Source of the DNA: Thalassospira mesophila
GTDB lineage: Bacteria > Pseudomonadota > Alphaproteobacteria > Rhodospirillales > Thalassospiraceae
Length of the DNA: 64,000 nt
Direction of reading: 5' to 3'
Assembly: GCF_002115755.1 (NCBI RefSeq)
Contig: NZ_JFKA01000002.1
Coordinates: forward strand, 62,001 to 126,000
Position numbers and translations under genes: made by a program. The notes under the pieces are model-generated. The model was not told the origin of the DNA and ran no database searches. It saw only the letters and a list, made by a program, of their open reading frames with translations. This document shows, piece by piece, positions 9,597-20,794 of this stretch. The stretch's first letter is position 1. Each line of letters begins with the position of its first letter.

Positions 9597-10493
9597 ATGG
9601 CTAGTTTAAAGGACTTGCGCTCGCGCATTGCCAGCGTCAAATCGACGAAGAAAATTACTTCGGCGATGAAGATGGTGGCCGCGTCCAAGCTCCGTCGCTC
9701 GCAGGATGCTGCTGAAGCAGCCCGTCCCTATGCAGATCGCATGGGGACGATGCTGGGTCGGCTTGCTACTGCGGTTGGTAGCACGCAAGGGGCACCGAAA
9801 CTTCTGGCCGGGACCGGCAAAGACAACGTGCATCTGCTTGTTGTCTTTACTGCCGATCGTGGTTTGTGCGGCGGTTTCAATGCTTCTATTGTCAAGGCTG
9901 CGCGCAACAAGATCCGTGCGCTGAAAGCCCAGGGCAAGACAGTTAAAATCATTTGTGTTGGTCGTAAGGGGGCAGATGCCCTCAAGCGCGAACATGGTGA
10001 TGCGATTGTGGCGCGCTATACCGGTATCGAAGGCAAAAGGGGGATTAACTTCTCCGAGGCGACTTCGGTAGCTGACAAAATTCTGGAGCTGTTCGAAGCA
10101 GGTGATTTCGACGTTTGCACGGTATTTTACAACAAATTCGTGTCGGCGATTTCACAGATTGTGACCGAACAGCAACTGGTTCCCTTTGCAGCGGAAGCTG
10201 TGGAAGACGAACCGGAAACTGCCGGAAATGGTGCTTCTGCGGTTTACGAATATGAACCGTCCGAAGAAGCCATCCTGGCAGATTTGCTGCCGCGTAATGT
10301 CGGTGTCCAGATTTTCGGAGCGATGCTGGAAAGCAGTGCTTCCGAGCACGGTGCGCGAATGTCCGCTATGGATAACGCAACCCGCAATGCCGGCGACATG
10401 ATCGACCGACTGAGCATCCAGTACAACCGCTCACGTCAGGCGCAGATCACCAACGAACTGATTGAAATCATTTCCGGCGCCGAGGCTTTGTAA
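9597..10493 (+). CDS. atpG: ATP synthase F1 gamma subunit
   Basis: A 298-residue central-shaft subunit. The N-terminal helix ([31 protein letters not shown]) and C-terminal helix ([44 protein letters not shown]) that form the coiled rotor are clear. The middle has an acidic insert near residues 200-225 ([10 protein letters not shown]), common in alphaproteobacteria. AAGGAGG lies 8 nt upstream of the ATG. It sits 32 bp after atpA in the same operon. Confidence 0.96.
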   Translation: MASLKDLRSRIASVKSTKKITSAMKMVAASKLRRSQDAAEAARPYADRMGTMLGRLATAVGSTQGAPKLLAGTGKDNVHLLVVFTADRGLCGGFNASIVKAARNKIRALKAQGKTVKIICVGRKGADALKREHGDAIVARYTGIEGKRGINFSEATSVADKILELFEAGDFDVCTVFYNKFVSAISQIVTEQQLVPFAAEAVEDEPETAGNGASAVYEYEPSEEAILADLLPRNVGVQIFGAMLESSASEHGARMSAMDNATRNAGDMIDRLSIQYNRSRQAQITNELIEIISGAEAL

Positions 10494-10511
10494 GCGGGTC
10501 GCAGGAACTAA

Positions 10512-11963
<1,452 letters not shown>

Positions 11964-12004
11964 GGCAGTTTCGGTCCCCCTCCGGGTAAGGAGCGAGGAC
12001 TGTC

Positions 12005-12409
12005 ATGACTGATACGACTGTACTGGAACTTGTTTCACCGTCTGCCCTGCTCAAATCCGAGCCGGTCGAGATGGTTGTTGTTCCGGGCACGGAAGGGAAC
12101 TTTGGTGTGCTGCCCAAGCACGCACCGCTGATCTCGACCATCCGTCCGGGCGTCATTGACATCTATAAAGGTGGTTCGGTTTCAGAACGCATTTTTGTGG
12201 CTGGTGGTGTTGCCGAGGTTAACCCCGAGCGCTGCACCATTCTGGCAGAAGAAGCAATTCCTGTTGCCGACATCAAAGCCGACGTCGCGCAAGCCCGTCT
12301 GGAAGCAGCCAAGGCTGCTTTCGACGCCGCAAAATCGACCCACGAAAAGGTGAATGCCGAACGTGAAGTCGCGATTGCCGCCGCGCAGATTGCCGCTTTG
12401 ACCAACTGA
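12005..12409 (+). CDS. atpC: ATP synthase F1 epsilon subunit
   Basis: A 134-residue epsilon subunit with the N-terminal beta-sandwich (VEMVVVPGTEGNFGVLPKHAPLISTIRPG, ending with VAGGVAEVNPERCTILAEEA) and a C-terminal two-helix hairpin. It couples the gamma shaft to the c-ring and restrains ATP hydrolysis. Last gene of the F1 operon, preceded by AAGGAGCGAGG and followed by a strong terminator. Confidence 0.95.
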   Translation: MTDTTVLELVSPSALLKSEPVEMVVVPGTEGNFGVLPKHAPLISTIRPGVIDIYKGGSVSERIFVAGGVAEVNPERCTILAEEAIPVADIKADVAQARLEAAKAAFDAAKSTHEKVNAEREVAIAAAQIAALTN

Positions 12410-12432
12410 TCTGACAGAAATGTCACGGTAAA

Positions 12433-12470
12433 AGGGCCGCTATCCCATTCGGATAGCGGCCCTTTTTGTT
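12433..12470 (+). terminator. Terminator of atpHAGDC
   Basis: Perfect 13-bp stem (12433-12445 with 12451-12463), 5-nt loop CATTC, then a T-rich tail (12463-12470). It ends the F1 operon 23 bp after atpC. Confidence 0.93.
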
Positions 12471-12647
12471 TGTTTGCCCACGGTATTTGCCAGATAACCG
12501 TTCTTGTGCGGTTAATGCCATTGGCTGGGGTAGCTTGGATGCCAGATTACCGGCCCGGGGCATCCGCCTGCAAACCGACAAGCCGTTGGCGGGCTTTGGT
12601 TCACTGCCCGCCCCATATCCGTATGGCAGACCAGAATTAACGGCTGG

Positions 12648-13487
12648 TTATTGGCTCAAACCCTCGTCACCGTCCGCCGAAAAGGCGATGTCCTTTTGGG
12701 CCTCAAGGGCGTGCAGGCGTTCGGTTAACGCCGCGTGGACGGAATGATAGGCTGTGCTGCCCAGTGTGACCCGGACCGGGGCCGGTTTAACATCGACGGA
12801 ATTAATCATGGCCTGTGCCGTTTTTACAGCATCACCTTTAATCGCAAAATCGCCGTTGGCAATGGCGTTACGCACCTGGTGGGCGGCGGTATGCTTATAA
12901 GCATCCATCGGTGCCGGGCTGATTAAGCCCGCGCCAAAGCGGGTGCGGGTGGGGCCAGGTTCGATGATCGTAAATTCAATGCCAAAGGTCGATACTTCCT
13001 GACGGACGGCCTCGACAAAGCCTTCAATTCCCCATTTGGTGGTGTGATACAGGCTGAAATTCGGATAAGAGATTTGCCCGCCTTCGGAGGATACCTGTAA
13101 AATGCGCCCGTGTTTTTGCGCGCGCAAATGGGGCAGGGCGGCGCGGATAACCTGAATGGATCCGATGATATTGGTGTTGATCTGATGAATGATCTGGTCG
13201 TCGGTCAGTTCTTCGGCGGCACCAAACAGGCCATAACCCGCGTTGTTGACAATGACATCAATCGGCCGAAGGGCAAATGCCTGGTCAATGACATCGCGAA
13301 CTTGCGCCGTATCGGTAACATCAAGCTGCATCACGCAAAGCTGTTTGCCATATTGCGCGGCCAGATGGGACAAAGCATCGGCTTTGCGGACTGTTGCGAT
13401 AACCGTGTCGCCGTGTTGGAGCAGAATTTTGGTCATTTCCAGACCAAGGCCGGAAGATGTGCCAGTAATAAACCATGTGCGGGTCAT
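12648..13487 (-). CDS. SDR family oxidoreductase
   Basis: A 279-residue classical short-chain dehydrogenase. The cofactor loop TGTSSGLG is at 8-15, NNAG at 81-84, and the catalytic residues are S133/S134, Y147 and K151 (LYHTTKWG). R34 after strand 2 (ATVRKAD) suggests NADP(H) preference, by analogy with the family. The C-terminal extension after residue 200 is of the kind seen in retinol-dehydrogenase-like SDRs; the substrate is unknown. It is divergent from a LysR-type regulator (96 bp between starts), which probably controls it. Confidence 0.85.
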   Translation of the reverse strand: MTRTWFITGTSSGLGLEMTKILLQHGDTVIATVRKADALSHLAAQYGKQLCVMQLDVTDTAQVRDVIDQAFALRPIDVIVNNAGYGLFGAAEELTDDQIIHQINTNIIGSIQVIRAALPHLRAQKHGRILQVSSEGGQISYPNFSLYHTTKWGIEGFVEAVRQEVSTFGIEFTIIEPGPTRTRFGAGLISPAPMDAYKHTAAHQVRNAIANGDFAIKGDAVKTAQAMINSVDVKPAPVRVTLGSTAYHSVHAALTERLHALEAQKDIAFSADGDEGLSQ

Positions 13488-13583
13488 GCGTGCCTCGTAG
13501 GTTGGGGGAACATGAAGCGACTATAGATTTTTGCTTTAATGGGGCTATGCTAAATAATTGGCATGACTTGATGGTAAAAACCC

Positions 13584-14483
13584 ATGAATTACATCCCCAG
13601 CCTGAATGATTTGAAAGCCTTTGCCTGCATTGCGGCCTGGCAAAGTTTTCGCAAGGCCGCCGACGAGCTGGGGGTGGCCCCCTCAACGCTCAGTCATGTT
13701 ATTCGCACGTTGGAAGAAAATATGGGGGTGCGGTTGTTTCATCGCACCACGCGCAGTGTTGCCCTGACCCAAGCGGGCGAAAAGCTGTTGTCGCGTTTGC
13801 AGCCAGTGTTGCGCGATCTGGATTTTGCCCTTGAGGAAGTTAACAGCTTTCGCACCCGACCCAGCGGGATGTTGCGGCTCAACACCAACGAAATTGCCGC
13901 ATCCATGCTGCTTGACGATGTGGTGCCGGCCTTTTTGGCGCAATATCCCGATATGTCGCTGGATCTGGTCACAGACGGGCGGCTGGTGGATATTGTGGCC
14001 GAGGGGTTTGATGCCGGCATCCGGTTGGGTGAAGCCATTCCGCAAGACATGATCGCCGTGCGCTTTGGCGCAGACGCCCGGTTTGTTGCTGTCGCCGCCC
14101 CGGATTATTTTAACGGTCGGACGGTGCCGCAAAGCCCGGAAGATTTAAAACAGCATTTATGCATCCGGTGTCGTTTACCCAGCGGCAAACCGTATCATTG
14201 GGAATTTGAACGTCATGGTCAGGAAATAAACATTGATGTGCCCGGCAGCCTGACGCTGGATCATCCCGGTATGATGGCAAAGGCAGCGATTGCCGGGCTT
14301 GGCATTGCCTATGTTCCCCAGCATTGCGTAACCGATGCGTTAACCGACGGGCGTTTGAGGACGGTGCTGGATGACTGGTGCCCGCCAATTGCCGGGCTGT
14401 TTTTGTATTATCCCGGCCATCGCCATGTGCCGTCGGGCTTGCGGGCGTTTATTGATGTGATGAAGGCGACGGCGCGATTTTAA
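13584..14483 (+). CDS. LysR family transcriptional regulator
   Basis: A 299-residue LTTR: winged helix-turn-helix at about 8-66 (AWQSFRKAADELGVAPSTLSHVIRTLEENMGVRLFHRTTRS) and a periplasmic-binding-like effector domain from about 90 (CrgA/PecT-like subgroup, ending GLFLYYPGHRHVPSGLRAFIDVM). It is divergent from the SDR gene at 12648-13487, the usual layout for an LTTR and its target. The inducer is unknown. Confidence 0.88.
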   Translation: MNYIPSLNDLKAFACIAAWQSFRKAADELGVAPSTLSHVIRTLEENMGVRLFHRTTRSVALTQAGEKLLSRLQPVLRDLDFALEEVNSFRTRPSGMLRLNTNEIAASMLLDDVVPAFLAQYPDMSLDLVTDGRLVDIVAEGFDAGIRLGEAIPQDMIAVRFGADARFVAVAAPDYFNGRTVPQSPEDLKQHLCIRCRLPSGKPYHWEFERHGQEINIDVPGSLTLDHPGMMAKAAIAGLGIAYVPQHCVTDALTDGRLRTVLDDWCPPIAGLFLYYPGHRHVPSGLRAFIDVMKATARF

Positions 14484-14604
14484 GGCGCGGCACGGGTCGA
14501 TAAAACGGAGGCGGCAAAACGGGTATGTACGGAACTGCCAAACATATACAGTGCTGCCGGGCACCGGGGGTGCGGCGATGATATTGCCTTGGGATTGCAG
14601 GCTG

Positions 14605-15045
14605 TTAGTGAGAGGGCGTTAGAGCCGTATCAAGCCAGAAGGTTTCGATCATTTTCATCAGATCGATAAACTCAACCACATCGACCGGTTTGCGCAAATA
14701 ACAATTGGCCCCGGCCGCATAACACAAATCAACATCGCGTTCGGCGCCAGAGGTGGTCAGCACGATCACCGGAATGCTGGCACATACCGGGTCGCTGCGA
14801 ATATCACGCAGCATTTCGCGGCCATCCTTGCGCGGCATGTTCAGGTCCAGCAATATCAGTTTGGGGCGCGGCGCATTACGGTACTGTCCGTCTTGCTGCA
14901 GAAACTGAAGGGCGGTAATGCCGTCTTTGACATGGTGGAGGTTCACCGGACGGGAAAATTCTTTTAAGGCTTCTTCAACAAGCCTTGCATCGCCCGGGTT
15001 ATCTTCAATCAGCAATAAATGGCTGGCCGTCTTTACCGCTGACAT
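14605..15045 (-). CDS. Single-domain response regulator
   Basis: A 146-residue CheY-like receiver without output domain. Acidic pocket E14/D15, phospho-acceptor D67 (LILLDLNMP), T97/T98 and K119 are all present. The ISGKW-free, longer 'NPGDARLVEEALKE...YLRKPVDVVEF' form is the Rcp1/phytochrome-partner subtype. I chose the ATG at 15045 (GGAG upstream) over a TTG nine bases earlier. No histidine kinase is adjacent, so the partner is elsewhere. Confidence 0.85.
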   Translation of the reverse strand: MSAVKTASHLLLIEDNPGDARLVEEALKEFSRPVNLHHVKDGITALQFLQQDGQYRNAPRPKLILLDLNMPRKDGREMLRDIRSDPVCASIPVIVLTTSGAERDVDLCYAAGANCYLRKPVDVVEFIDLMKMIETFWLDTALTPSH

Positions 15046-15375
15046 CTCCACCAAGCTCCATTATTCTTAAGGACAGGGGTGGCACCCCAGTTAGCTAGCA
15101 TCATACTAAACTTGATTATAGCATTCCTGACTGTTTATAGATGACTGGTTTTTGATTGTCGTTTTCAATTTAGCTTTTTACGGGCAAAAACCGACATTTT
15201 TTCGATTTTTCGGGCTGATTCGCCGGAACAAATCCAATAAAGGGCGATTTTTTTCGCTAACAGGTTCCAAACAGGCCAAATTTTTGGTTTGCAACCGGAC
15301 ATTTTAGAACCGCCTTAATGGAGTCGCGATAAAGTCGTTTTATGCGACGCCAAAGGATAGCATTTCCGGTCCGGG
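15046..15375. other. Noncoding AT-rich region
   Basis: These 330 bp between the response regulator start and the ccmI stop hold no gene I can support. The stretch is AT-rich with several T and A runs (around 15195-15250) and probably contains the response-regulator promoter. Readthrough termination of ccmI may also occur here, but no clear hairpin plus T-run was found. Confidence 0.4.
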
Positions 15376-16716
15376 TTATTGGGTTGCAATTCCCGCCTGG
15401 CCCGCGATGACAGCAAGCTGGTCAAGGGCGGTTTTATCGTCCTTAAGGGCTGTTTGGGCTTGCTGATAGCTTTCCTGTGCCTTGTCTTTCATCCCCATCA
15501 CCATATAGGCGCGCATCAGGCGGGCCCAGCCATCGGGGTCTTGCGGGTTTTCGGCCAGCTTCGATGCCAGACGCCCGACCATGCCTTCAATCATTTGCCG
15601 GCGTTCTTCGGGGGTAAGGTCGGCGGCGGCTTTCATGTCTTGCTGGCTGGGGCCGACATTACCTGCAATGGCGGGGCCATTGGCGGTGGTGGCCGGTTTT
15701 AAACGCCCGGTAATATCAATGCCTTCGGCTTGGGCGGTTTGCTGAATTTGGCGCACCACCATCGGCGCCCATGATGCATCGGCCGGGGCCGAATTGGCCA
15801 GTGTGATCCAGCGTTCGATGGCAGCTTTGGCGTGGCCTTGCTGCAAATCGGCAACACCAAGATAAAACCCGATGCGCGGATTATCATTGCCCGATTTGGC
15901 AGCTTCTTCCAGGGCACCACGGGCCGGGGCGGTAACCTGCCCGTCGCTGGCGCGAATGATGGCTTCGGCATACATCGCCAGATAGGCCCCGTCACGATTG
16001 GAAAGTTTGACGGCTTCCAGAAAGGCGGTCTGGGCTTCTTGCGGGCGGTTGAGTGCCAGCAGGCTGTTGCCCAGCAATTCCCAGTTTTGCAGGTTTTCGG
16101 GGTTTGCGATCAGTTTGTTGGAAAGGTCAGCAACGGCATTGCGAAGCGCACGGTCGCGGTCCTGATTATGGTTCTGGGCATTGCGCGCGGCCATTATTTC
16201 ATCGGTGCGTTGGGCAATGGGCCGGTCGGGCAGGGTCGGGTGGCCAATATCAAGATACAATCCCAGTCCTGCGATAATGCCGATCAAAATCAGGGCAACG
16301 GCGACCGGGCGGGTATATGTGCCACTGGTTTTGCCAATGCGCCGTGCTGCACGTGCCTGAATACGCTGATCGGTGGCAAGAATGCGGCGTTGCACTTCGG
16401 TCCGGGCGGCCTCGGCCTGTTCGGCGTTTAAAACACCGCGGTCAATGTCGCGGGTAATTTCGGATAACTGGTCGCGATAGACCGTTAAATCGCGTTGCAA
16501 TTCATCCTGATCGACCAGTTCGGCAGTATGGGCCGCTGCCATTTGCGCGGCACTTTGCGGGCCCGTGATCGACTGGCCATCGTCGGAGGTGCCAGCATCG
16601 GGGGTGCCAGCATCGGGGGTGGCAGGGGCGGTTTCGGGGCTGCCCGTTAAAAGCGGCCACAGGACATACCCTGCAACAGCAACGGTAACGAGGGCAAAAA
16701 CAATCCAGACAGTCAT
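15376..16716 (-). CDS. ccmI: Cytochrome c maturation protein CcmI
   Basis: A 446-residue membrane protein starting MTVWIVFALVTVAVAGYVLW, with a first transmembrane segment (about 3-22), a cytoplasmic loop with the family signature (YRDQLSEITRDIDRGVLNAEQAEAARTEVQRRIL), a second segment (RPVAVALILIGIIAGLGLYL) and a periplasmic TPR domain from about residue 200 that holds apocytochrome c for haem ligation. An Ala/Asp/Pro linker after the first segment is made of two exact 15-bp tandem repeats (16588-16617). I chose the start at 16716, which fits the family; a longer frame would run into ccmF. It lies 34 bp after ccmF. Confidence 0.88.
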   Translation of the reverse strand: MTVWIVFALVTVAVAGYVLWPLLTGSPETAPATPDAGTPDAGTSDDGQSITGPQSAAQMAAAHTAELVDQDELQRDLTVYRDQLSEITRDIDRGVLNAEQAEAARTEVQRRILATDQRIQARAARRIGKTSGTYTRPVAVALILIGIIAGLGLYLDIGHPTLPDRPIAQRTDEIMAARNAQNHNQDRDRALRNAVADLSNKLIANPENLQNWELLGNSLLALNRPQEAQTAFLEAVKLSNRDGAYLAMYAEAIIRASDGQVTAPARGALEEAAKSGNDNPRIGFYLGVADLQQGHAKAAIERWITLANSAPADASWAPMVVRQIQQTAQAEGIDITGRLKPATTANGPAIAGNVGPSQQDMKAAADLTPEERRQMIEGMVGRLASKLAENPQDPDGWARLMRAYMVMGMKDKAQESYQQAQTALKDDKTALDQLAVIAGQAGIATQ

Positions 16717-16750
16717 CAGTAGGGGTATCCTGTGTTCTCGTTTTTGCCGT

Positions 16751-18745
16751 TTATTCGGCCGGTTGGGCGGTGTGGCCGGATTTGGGGGCTTTTTTGCGTG
16801 ACCGGTTCGGTGCGCCAACGCGGTAGCGCCGGTCAGACAGCGACATCAGCCCGCCAAACACCATCACCAAACCGCCAACCCACATCCACGGGATCATCGG
16901 TTTGATGTAAAACCGGGTGACCCAGTTATTGTTTTCGTCGGGGTCGCCCAAAACGGCATAAACGTCACCGGTAATCGATGACTGAATGGCGGCTTCGGTG
17001 GTGGGGCGGCCTTCAACGGTGTAAATGCGTTTTTCCGGGGCCAGAATGGTTGTTTTATCGCCGGGATGTTGAACCGTGATGTGGGCCCGGCGGGCCATAT
17101 AGTTTGGCCCCTGAATTTCCTTGATATCGTTCAAGGTGAAATTATAGGCCCCGACCTGAACACTATCGCCGATCGCCATCGATTGAACGGCTTCGGTGGT
17201 CCACGCTTGCGAGCCGGTAATCCCGGCTATGACAATGGCTACACCGGCATGGGCCAGTGTCATGCCGTGGGCGGAGCGCGGCAAATTGCGCATGCGGCGA
17301 AAACTGTTGGCCAGCGGGGCGCGAAACAGCTTGATCCGCCCGGACCATTCCAGAATGGAGCCAACAAACAGCCACACCGCCAACCCCATGCCAAACAGGG
17401 CAAAGGCCGGACCACCCGACAGCCAGTAGGTAACCAGAACCGCCACCACAACAATGGCGATGGCGAGTTTCAGTTTGCCAATGGCGGCCAACAGATCGGC
17501 ACGTTTCCACGACAAAAACGGGCCGATGGCCATGGCAATGATCAGCGGCGTCATGATCGGCACAAAGGTGGCATCAAAAAACGGCGCACCGACCGAGATT
17601 TTTTCCCCGGTCAGGGTTTCCAAAAACAGCGGGTAAAGCGTGCCCATAAACACCATTGCCGCCGCAATCGACAGCAGCACATTGTTAAAAACCAGTGCCC
17701 CTTCGCGCGATATCGGCTGAAACAGCCCGCCGCCCTTAAGGGTTGGTGCGCGCCAGGCATAAAGCGCAAAGGACCCGCCAACCGATATTGCCAGCAAAAT
17801 CAGAATGAAAATGCCGCGTTTGGGGTCGGTCGCGAAGGCATGAACCGATGTTAGCGCCCCCGAACGCACCAGAAACGTGCCCAGCAGCGAAAACGAAAAC
17901 GCGATAATGGCAAGAAAGATGGTCCAGCTTTTAAGGGCGTCGCGTTTTTCAACCACAATGGCCGAATGCAAAAGCGCGGTACCGGCCAGCCACGGCATGA
18001 AGGATGCGTTTTCAACCGGATCCCAAAACCACCAGCCGCCCCAGCCCAGTTCGTAATAGGACCACCACGACCCAAGGCCGATGCCTGCGGTGAGAAATAC
18101 CCAGGCCGCCAGCGTCCATGGGCGAACCCAGCGGGCCCATGCCGGGTCAACCCGGCCTTCGATCAGGGCGGCAACAGCAAAGGCAAAGGCAACCGAAAAG
18201 CCGACATAACCCAGATACAGAAAGGGCGGATGAATGGCGATGCCGGGGTCTTGCAATAACGGGTTCATGCCCTGACCGTTAAGGGGCGGGTTGGCAATGC
18301 GGTCAAACGGGTTTGACGTTAGCAAGATAAACAACAGGAAACCAACCGCGATCAGCCCCATAACCCCGACCACCCGGGCAAGCAGGCTGGGCGGTAAATT
18401 ACGGCCAAAGGCCGAAACCGCCGCGCCAAACAGCGACAGGATCATAACCCATAACAGCATTGATCCTTCGTGATTGGCCCAGACACCGGTGATTTTATAA
18501 ATCAATGGCTTGGCGGTGTGGCTGTTTTCCACCACATTTAAAACCGAGAAGTCGGACGTGACATAGGCGTATGTCAGGGCGCCAAACGAAAAGGCGATCA
18601 GCACAAAGGTGGCAATCGCGGTGCGCGGGGCCACCCGCAGCAACGCACGATCGTTGCGCGCAGCGGCGAGAAACGGCACAGTGGATTGGGCAAACGCCAT
18701 CGCCAGCGCCAATACGAGGGCATAGTGTCCGAGTTCAACGATCAT
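16751..18745 (-). CDS. ccmF: Haem lyase subunit CcmF
   Basis: A 664-residue polytopic membrane protein. The tryptophan-rich WWD domain (ELGWGGWWFWDPVENAS, about 235-250) and conserved histidines (e.g. NHEGS) identify CcmF, which delivers haem from CcmE to apocytochrome c together with CcmH and CcmI. About 14 transmembrane segments can be counted and the length is full. It is followed directly by ccmI; the ccmG (DsbE) and ccmH genes that usually lie between them, and ccmE that often precedes, are absent here. Confidence 0.95.
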   Translation of the reverse strand: MIVELGHYALVLALAMAFAQSTVPFLAAARNDRALLRVAPRTAIATFVLIAFSFGALTYAYVTSDFSVLNVVENSHTAKPLIYKITGVWANHEGSMLLWVMILSLFGAAVSAFGRNLPPSLLARVVGVMGLIAVGFLLFILLTSNPFDRIANPPLNGQGMNPLLQDPGIAIHPPFLYLGYVGFSVAFAFAVAALIEGRVDPAWARWVRPWTLAAWVFLTAGIGLGSWWSYYELGWGGWWFWDPVENASFMPWLAGTALLHSAIVVEKRDALKSWTIFLAIIAFSFSLLGTFLVRSGALTSVHAFATDPKRGIFILILLAISVGGSFALYAWRAPTLKGGGLFQPISREGALVFNNVLLSIAAAMVFMGTLYPLFLETLTGEKISVGAPFFDATFVPIMTPLIIAMAIGPFLSWKRADLLAAIGKLKLAIAIVVVAVLVTYWLSGGPAFALFGMGLAVWLFVGSILEWSGRIKLFRAPLANSFRRMRNLPRSAHGMTLAHAGVAIVIAGITGSQAWTTEAVQSMAIGDSVQVGAYNFTLNDIKEIQGPNYMARRAHITVQHPGDKTTILAPEKRIYTVEGRPTTEAAIQSSITGDVYAVLGDPDENNNWVTRFYIKPMIPWMWVGGLVMVFGGLMSLSDRRYRVGAPNRSRKKAPKSGHTAQPAE

Positions 18746-18915
18746 GGGGGCTTGCGAGTCCTTTTATATACAGGTTCGAGCCGATATAATGTGCGATGCA
18801 AAGTTTGGAAACCTTGCGGAATATCAAATTTGCGCTATTTGCACGGGCGCATTAAATAGAATTATTATATACACCCTGTTCCAGCGCACAGTCAGACATA
18901 CCAAAGGGTCGTGAA

Positions 18916-19926
18916 ATGAACCAATGTCCGGTTATCGACATTGCACAGCGAGAAATGTGGGCCCGTCGTGCGACGACCGCCTCCATTATCATTGCTGCGA
19001 CCCTGATTGCCTTAAAGGCGGTCGGGTGGTTCATGACCGATTCGGTCAGCCTTCTGTCCTCGATGATTGATAGCATGCTTGATATCGGTACGTCCGTGAT
19101 CAATTTCATGGCGGTACGCAGTGCCTGGCGCCCGGCAGACCACGACCACCGCTTTGGTCATGGCAAGGCCGAACCGCTCGCCGGGCTGTTTCAGTCTGCG
19201 TTTATGCTGGGTGCTGCCATTCTGGTTCTGGCCGAGGCATCGTCGCGGATGATGGACCCGCAACCAATGCGCCTTGCCAATGAAGCCATCTATATCATGG
19301 TGGTGTCGCTGGTGATGACGGTGGGGCTGGTTTTGCTGCAACGCAAGGCCATGCGCATGTCTGGCTCTATGGCGGTCGAGGCCGACTCGCTACATTACAG
19401 TTCCGACATTCTGGCCAATGCGGCGGTGATTATTGCCCTGTTGCTGGTGGGATCGGGCTTTTTGTGGGCCGACCCGGTGATTGGCGGCATTGTTGCGATT
19501 TTCCTGCTGTATTCGGCAGCCAAGGTTGGACGTGATGCGGTGGCCGTGCTGATGGATCGGGAATTGCCCGAACCCGACAGCCAGCGCATCATCGAACTGA
19601 CGATGAAACACAAATCCGTGATCGGCATTCACCGCTTGCGCACCCGGTCATCGGGTGTGCATCGCTTTGCCGAGATCGAACTGATTATGGATGGCGGGAT
19701 GCTGATGCGCGAAGCGCACACCATTTGCCACCAGGTAATGGACAGCATTCGTGGGGAATATCCCGACCTTGATATTACCATTCACCCCGAACCGCCCGAA
19801 GACATTCATCTTGATGAATTTAGCGGTTATACTGAAGACCCCGAATTTTGGCATGCCGCACGGGCGCGCAAGGTGGGGCTGGATGATATTCCCGCCTCCA
19901 ACAGCGAGCTTGCTACCGGGCGTTAA
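18916..19926 (+). CDS. Cation diffusion facilitator (FieF/YiiP-like) metal exporter
   Basis: A 336-residue CDF transporter. Six transmembrane segments occupy about residues 20-210, with the metal site D52/D56 (MIDSMLD) in helix 2 and H160/D164 (HYSSD) in helix 5, the tetrahedral site of the Fe/Zn YiiP group. HDHRFGHGKAEPLAG is the family's cytoplasmic signature. The C-terminal ferredoxin-like domain ends near residue 300. It exports divalent metals (Zn, Fe, Cd) against protons; the actual metal is unknown. It is divergent from ccmF. Confidence 0.9.
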   Translation: MNQCPVIDIAQREMWARRATTASIIIAATLIALKAVGWFMTDSVSLLSSMIDSMLDIGTSVINFMAVRSAWRPADHDHRFGHGKAEPLAGLFQSAFMLGAAILVLAEASSRMMDPQPMRLANEAIYIMVVSLVMTVGLVLLQRKAMRMSGSMAVEADSLHYSSDILANAAVIIALLLVGSGFLWADPVIGGIVAIFLLYSAAKVGRDAVAVLMDRELPEPDSQRIIELTMKHKSVIGIHRLRTRSSGVHRFAEIELIMDGGMLMREAHTICHQVMDSIRGEYPDLDITIHPEPPEDIHLDEFSGYTEDPEFWHAARARKVGLDDIPASNSELATGR

Positions 19927-19971
19927 GTCGGTCGGGTTGGATCGATGTGCGATCAGCATCAGATAACCGAA

Positions 19972-20003
19972 TAAAAAAGCGGGGGCCGCAGATGCAGCCC
20001 CCG
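19972..20003 (-). terminator. Terminator of phoH
   Basis: CGGGGGC (19980-19986) pairs with GCCCCCG (19997-20003); on the minus strand the stem is followed by a run of T (complement of 19973-19978). It lies 27 bp past the phoH stop and may also serve the convergent CDF gene. Confidence 0.8.
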
Positions 20004-20029
20004 GTGTCGTTTTTAACCGTTATGCGACG

Positions 20030-20794
20030 TTAAAGCACGGTCAGCATGCTTGCGACCAGCGGGTGACGGACAATATCCTTGTCGCGCAGCTGAACACAGG
20101 CAATGTCGTCAACTTGTTGAAGGCGATCCGACATTTCTGCGAGACCGGAAAGCTCGGGCAACAGGTCGGTCTGGTCGGGGTCGCCGGTCAGGATCATGGT
20201 GGAATTCCAGCCCAGACGGGTGACCAGCATTTTAAGTTGCACATAGGTGCAGTTTTGGGCCTCGTCGATCACGACAAAGGCATTGTTAAGCGTGCGACCG
20301 CGCATATAGCCAATCGGGGCAATTTCGATGGTGCCGTCTGATAGATAGGTGCGCAGGCGTTTATTGCCCAGCCGGTCGTTCAGCGCATCGTAAAGCGGGC
20401 GCAAATACGGTGCCATTTTGGCTTCGACATCGCCGGGCAGAAAGCCGATATTTTCGCCCGCTTCAACCGCCGGGCGGGCCAGAACAATGCGGCCAATATC
20501 GCCAGCATCAAGGGCTTCGACCGCCTTGGAAACCGCGATATAGGTTTTACCCGTGCCTGCCGGGCCCAGGGCCAGTACCAGATTAAAATTGTCGATGGCT
20601 TCCATCAGGGCCGCCTGATTTTCGCTTTTGGGCCGGATATGACGGCGGAAACTTTGATCGCGATGTGTGGGGGGCATGGCCTGGCCCGGCTCTGCCAGCG
20701 GGTCCCAGTTGGATTTGTTTTCATCGAACAGTTCGTGGATGTTGCCATCTGACGGCTGCGGATGGCTCCGACGGCGTGCTGCGCGCTTACCCAT
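20030..20794 (-). CDS. PhoH family P-loop ATPase
   Basis: A 254-residue PhoH-type ATPase. Walker A GPAGTGKT is at 77-84 and the Walker B-like VVIDEAQN at about 178-185, followed by LTGDPDQTDL. The family's role is not firmly known; links to RNA metabolism and stress have been proposed. The start at 20794 is set by GAGGTGATC just upstream and the basic MGKRAARRR N-terminus; the longer frame (to 20917) has no family support. It is transcribed away from prfC behind a 600-bp leader with two inverted repeats. Confidence 0.88.
   Translation of the reverse strand: MGKRAARRRSHPQPSDGNIHELFDENKSNWDPLAEPGQAMPPTHRDQSFRRHIRPKSENQAALMEAIDNFNLVLALGPAGTGKTYIAVSKAVEALDAGDIGRIVLARPAVEAGENIGFLPGDVEAKMAPYLRPLYDALNDRLGNKRLRTYLSDGTIEIAPIGYMRGRTLNNAFVVIDEAQNCTYVQLKMLVTRLGWNSTMILTGDPDQTDLLPELSGLAEMSDRLQQVDDIACVQLRDKDIVRHPLVASMLTVL

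Noticed and set aside
16588..16617. 15-bp tandem duplication in ccmI as a regulatory repeat
   Set aside because: In frame and encodes a Pro/Asp/Ala linker; ordinary low-complexity linker variation.
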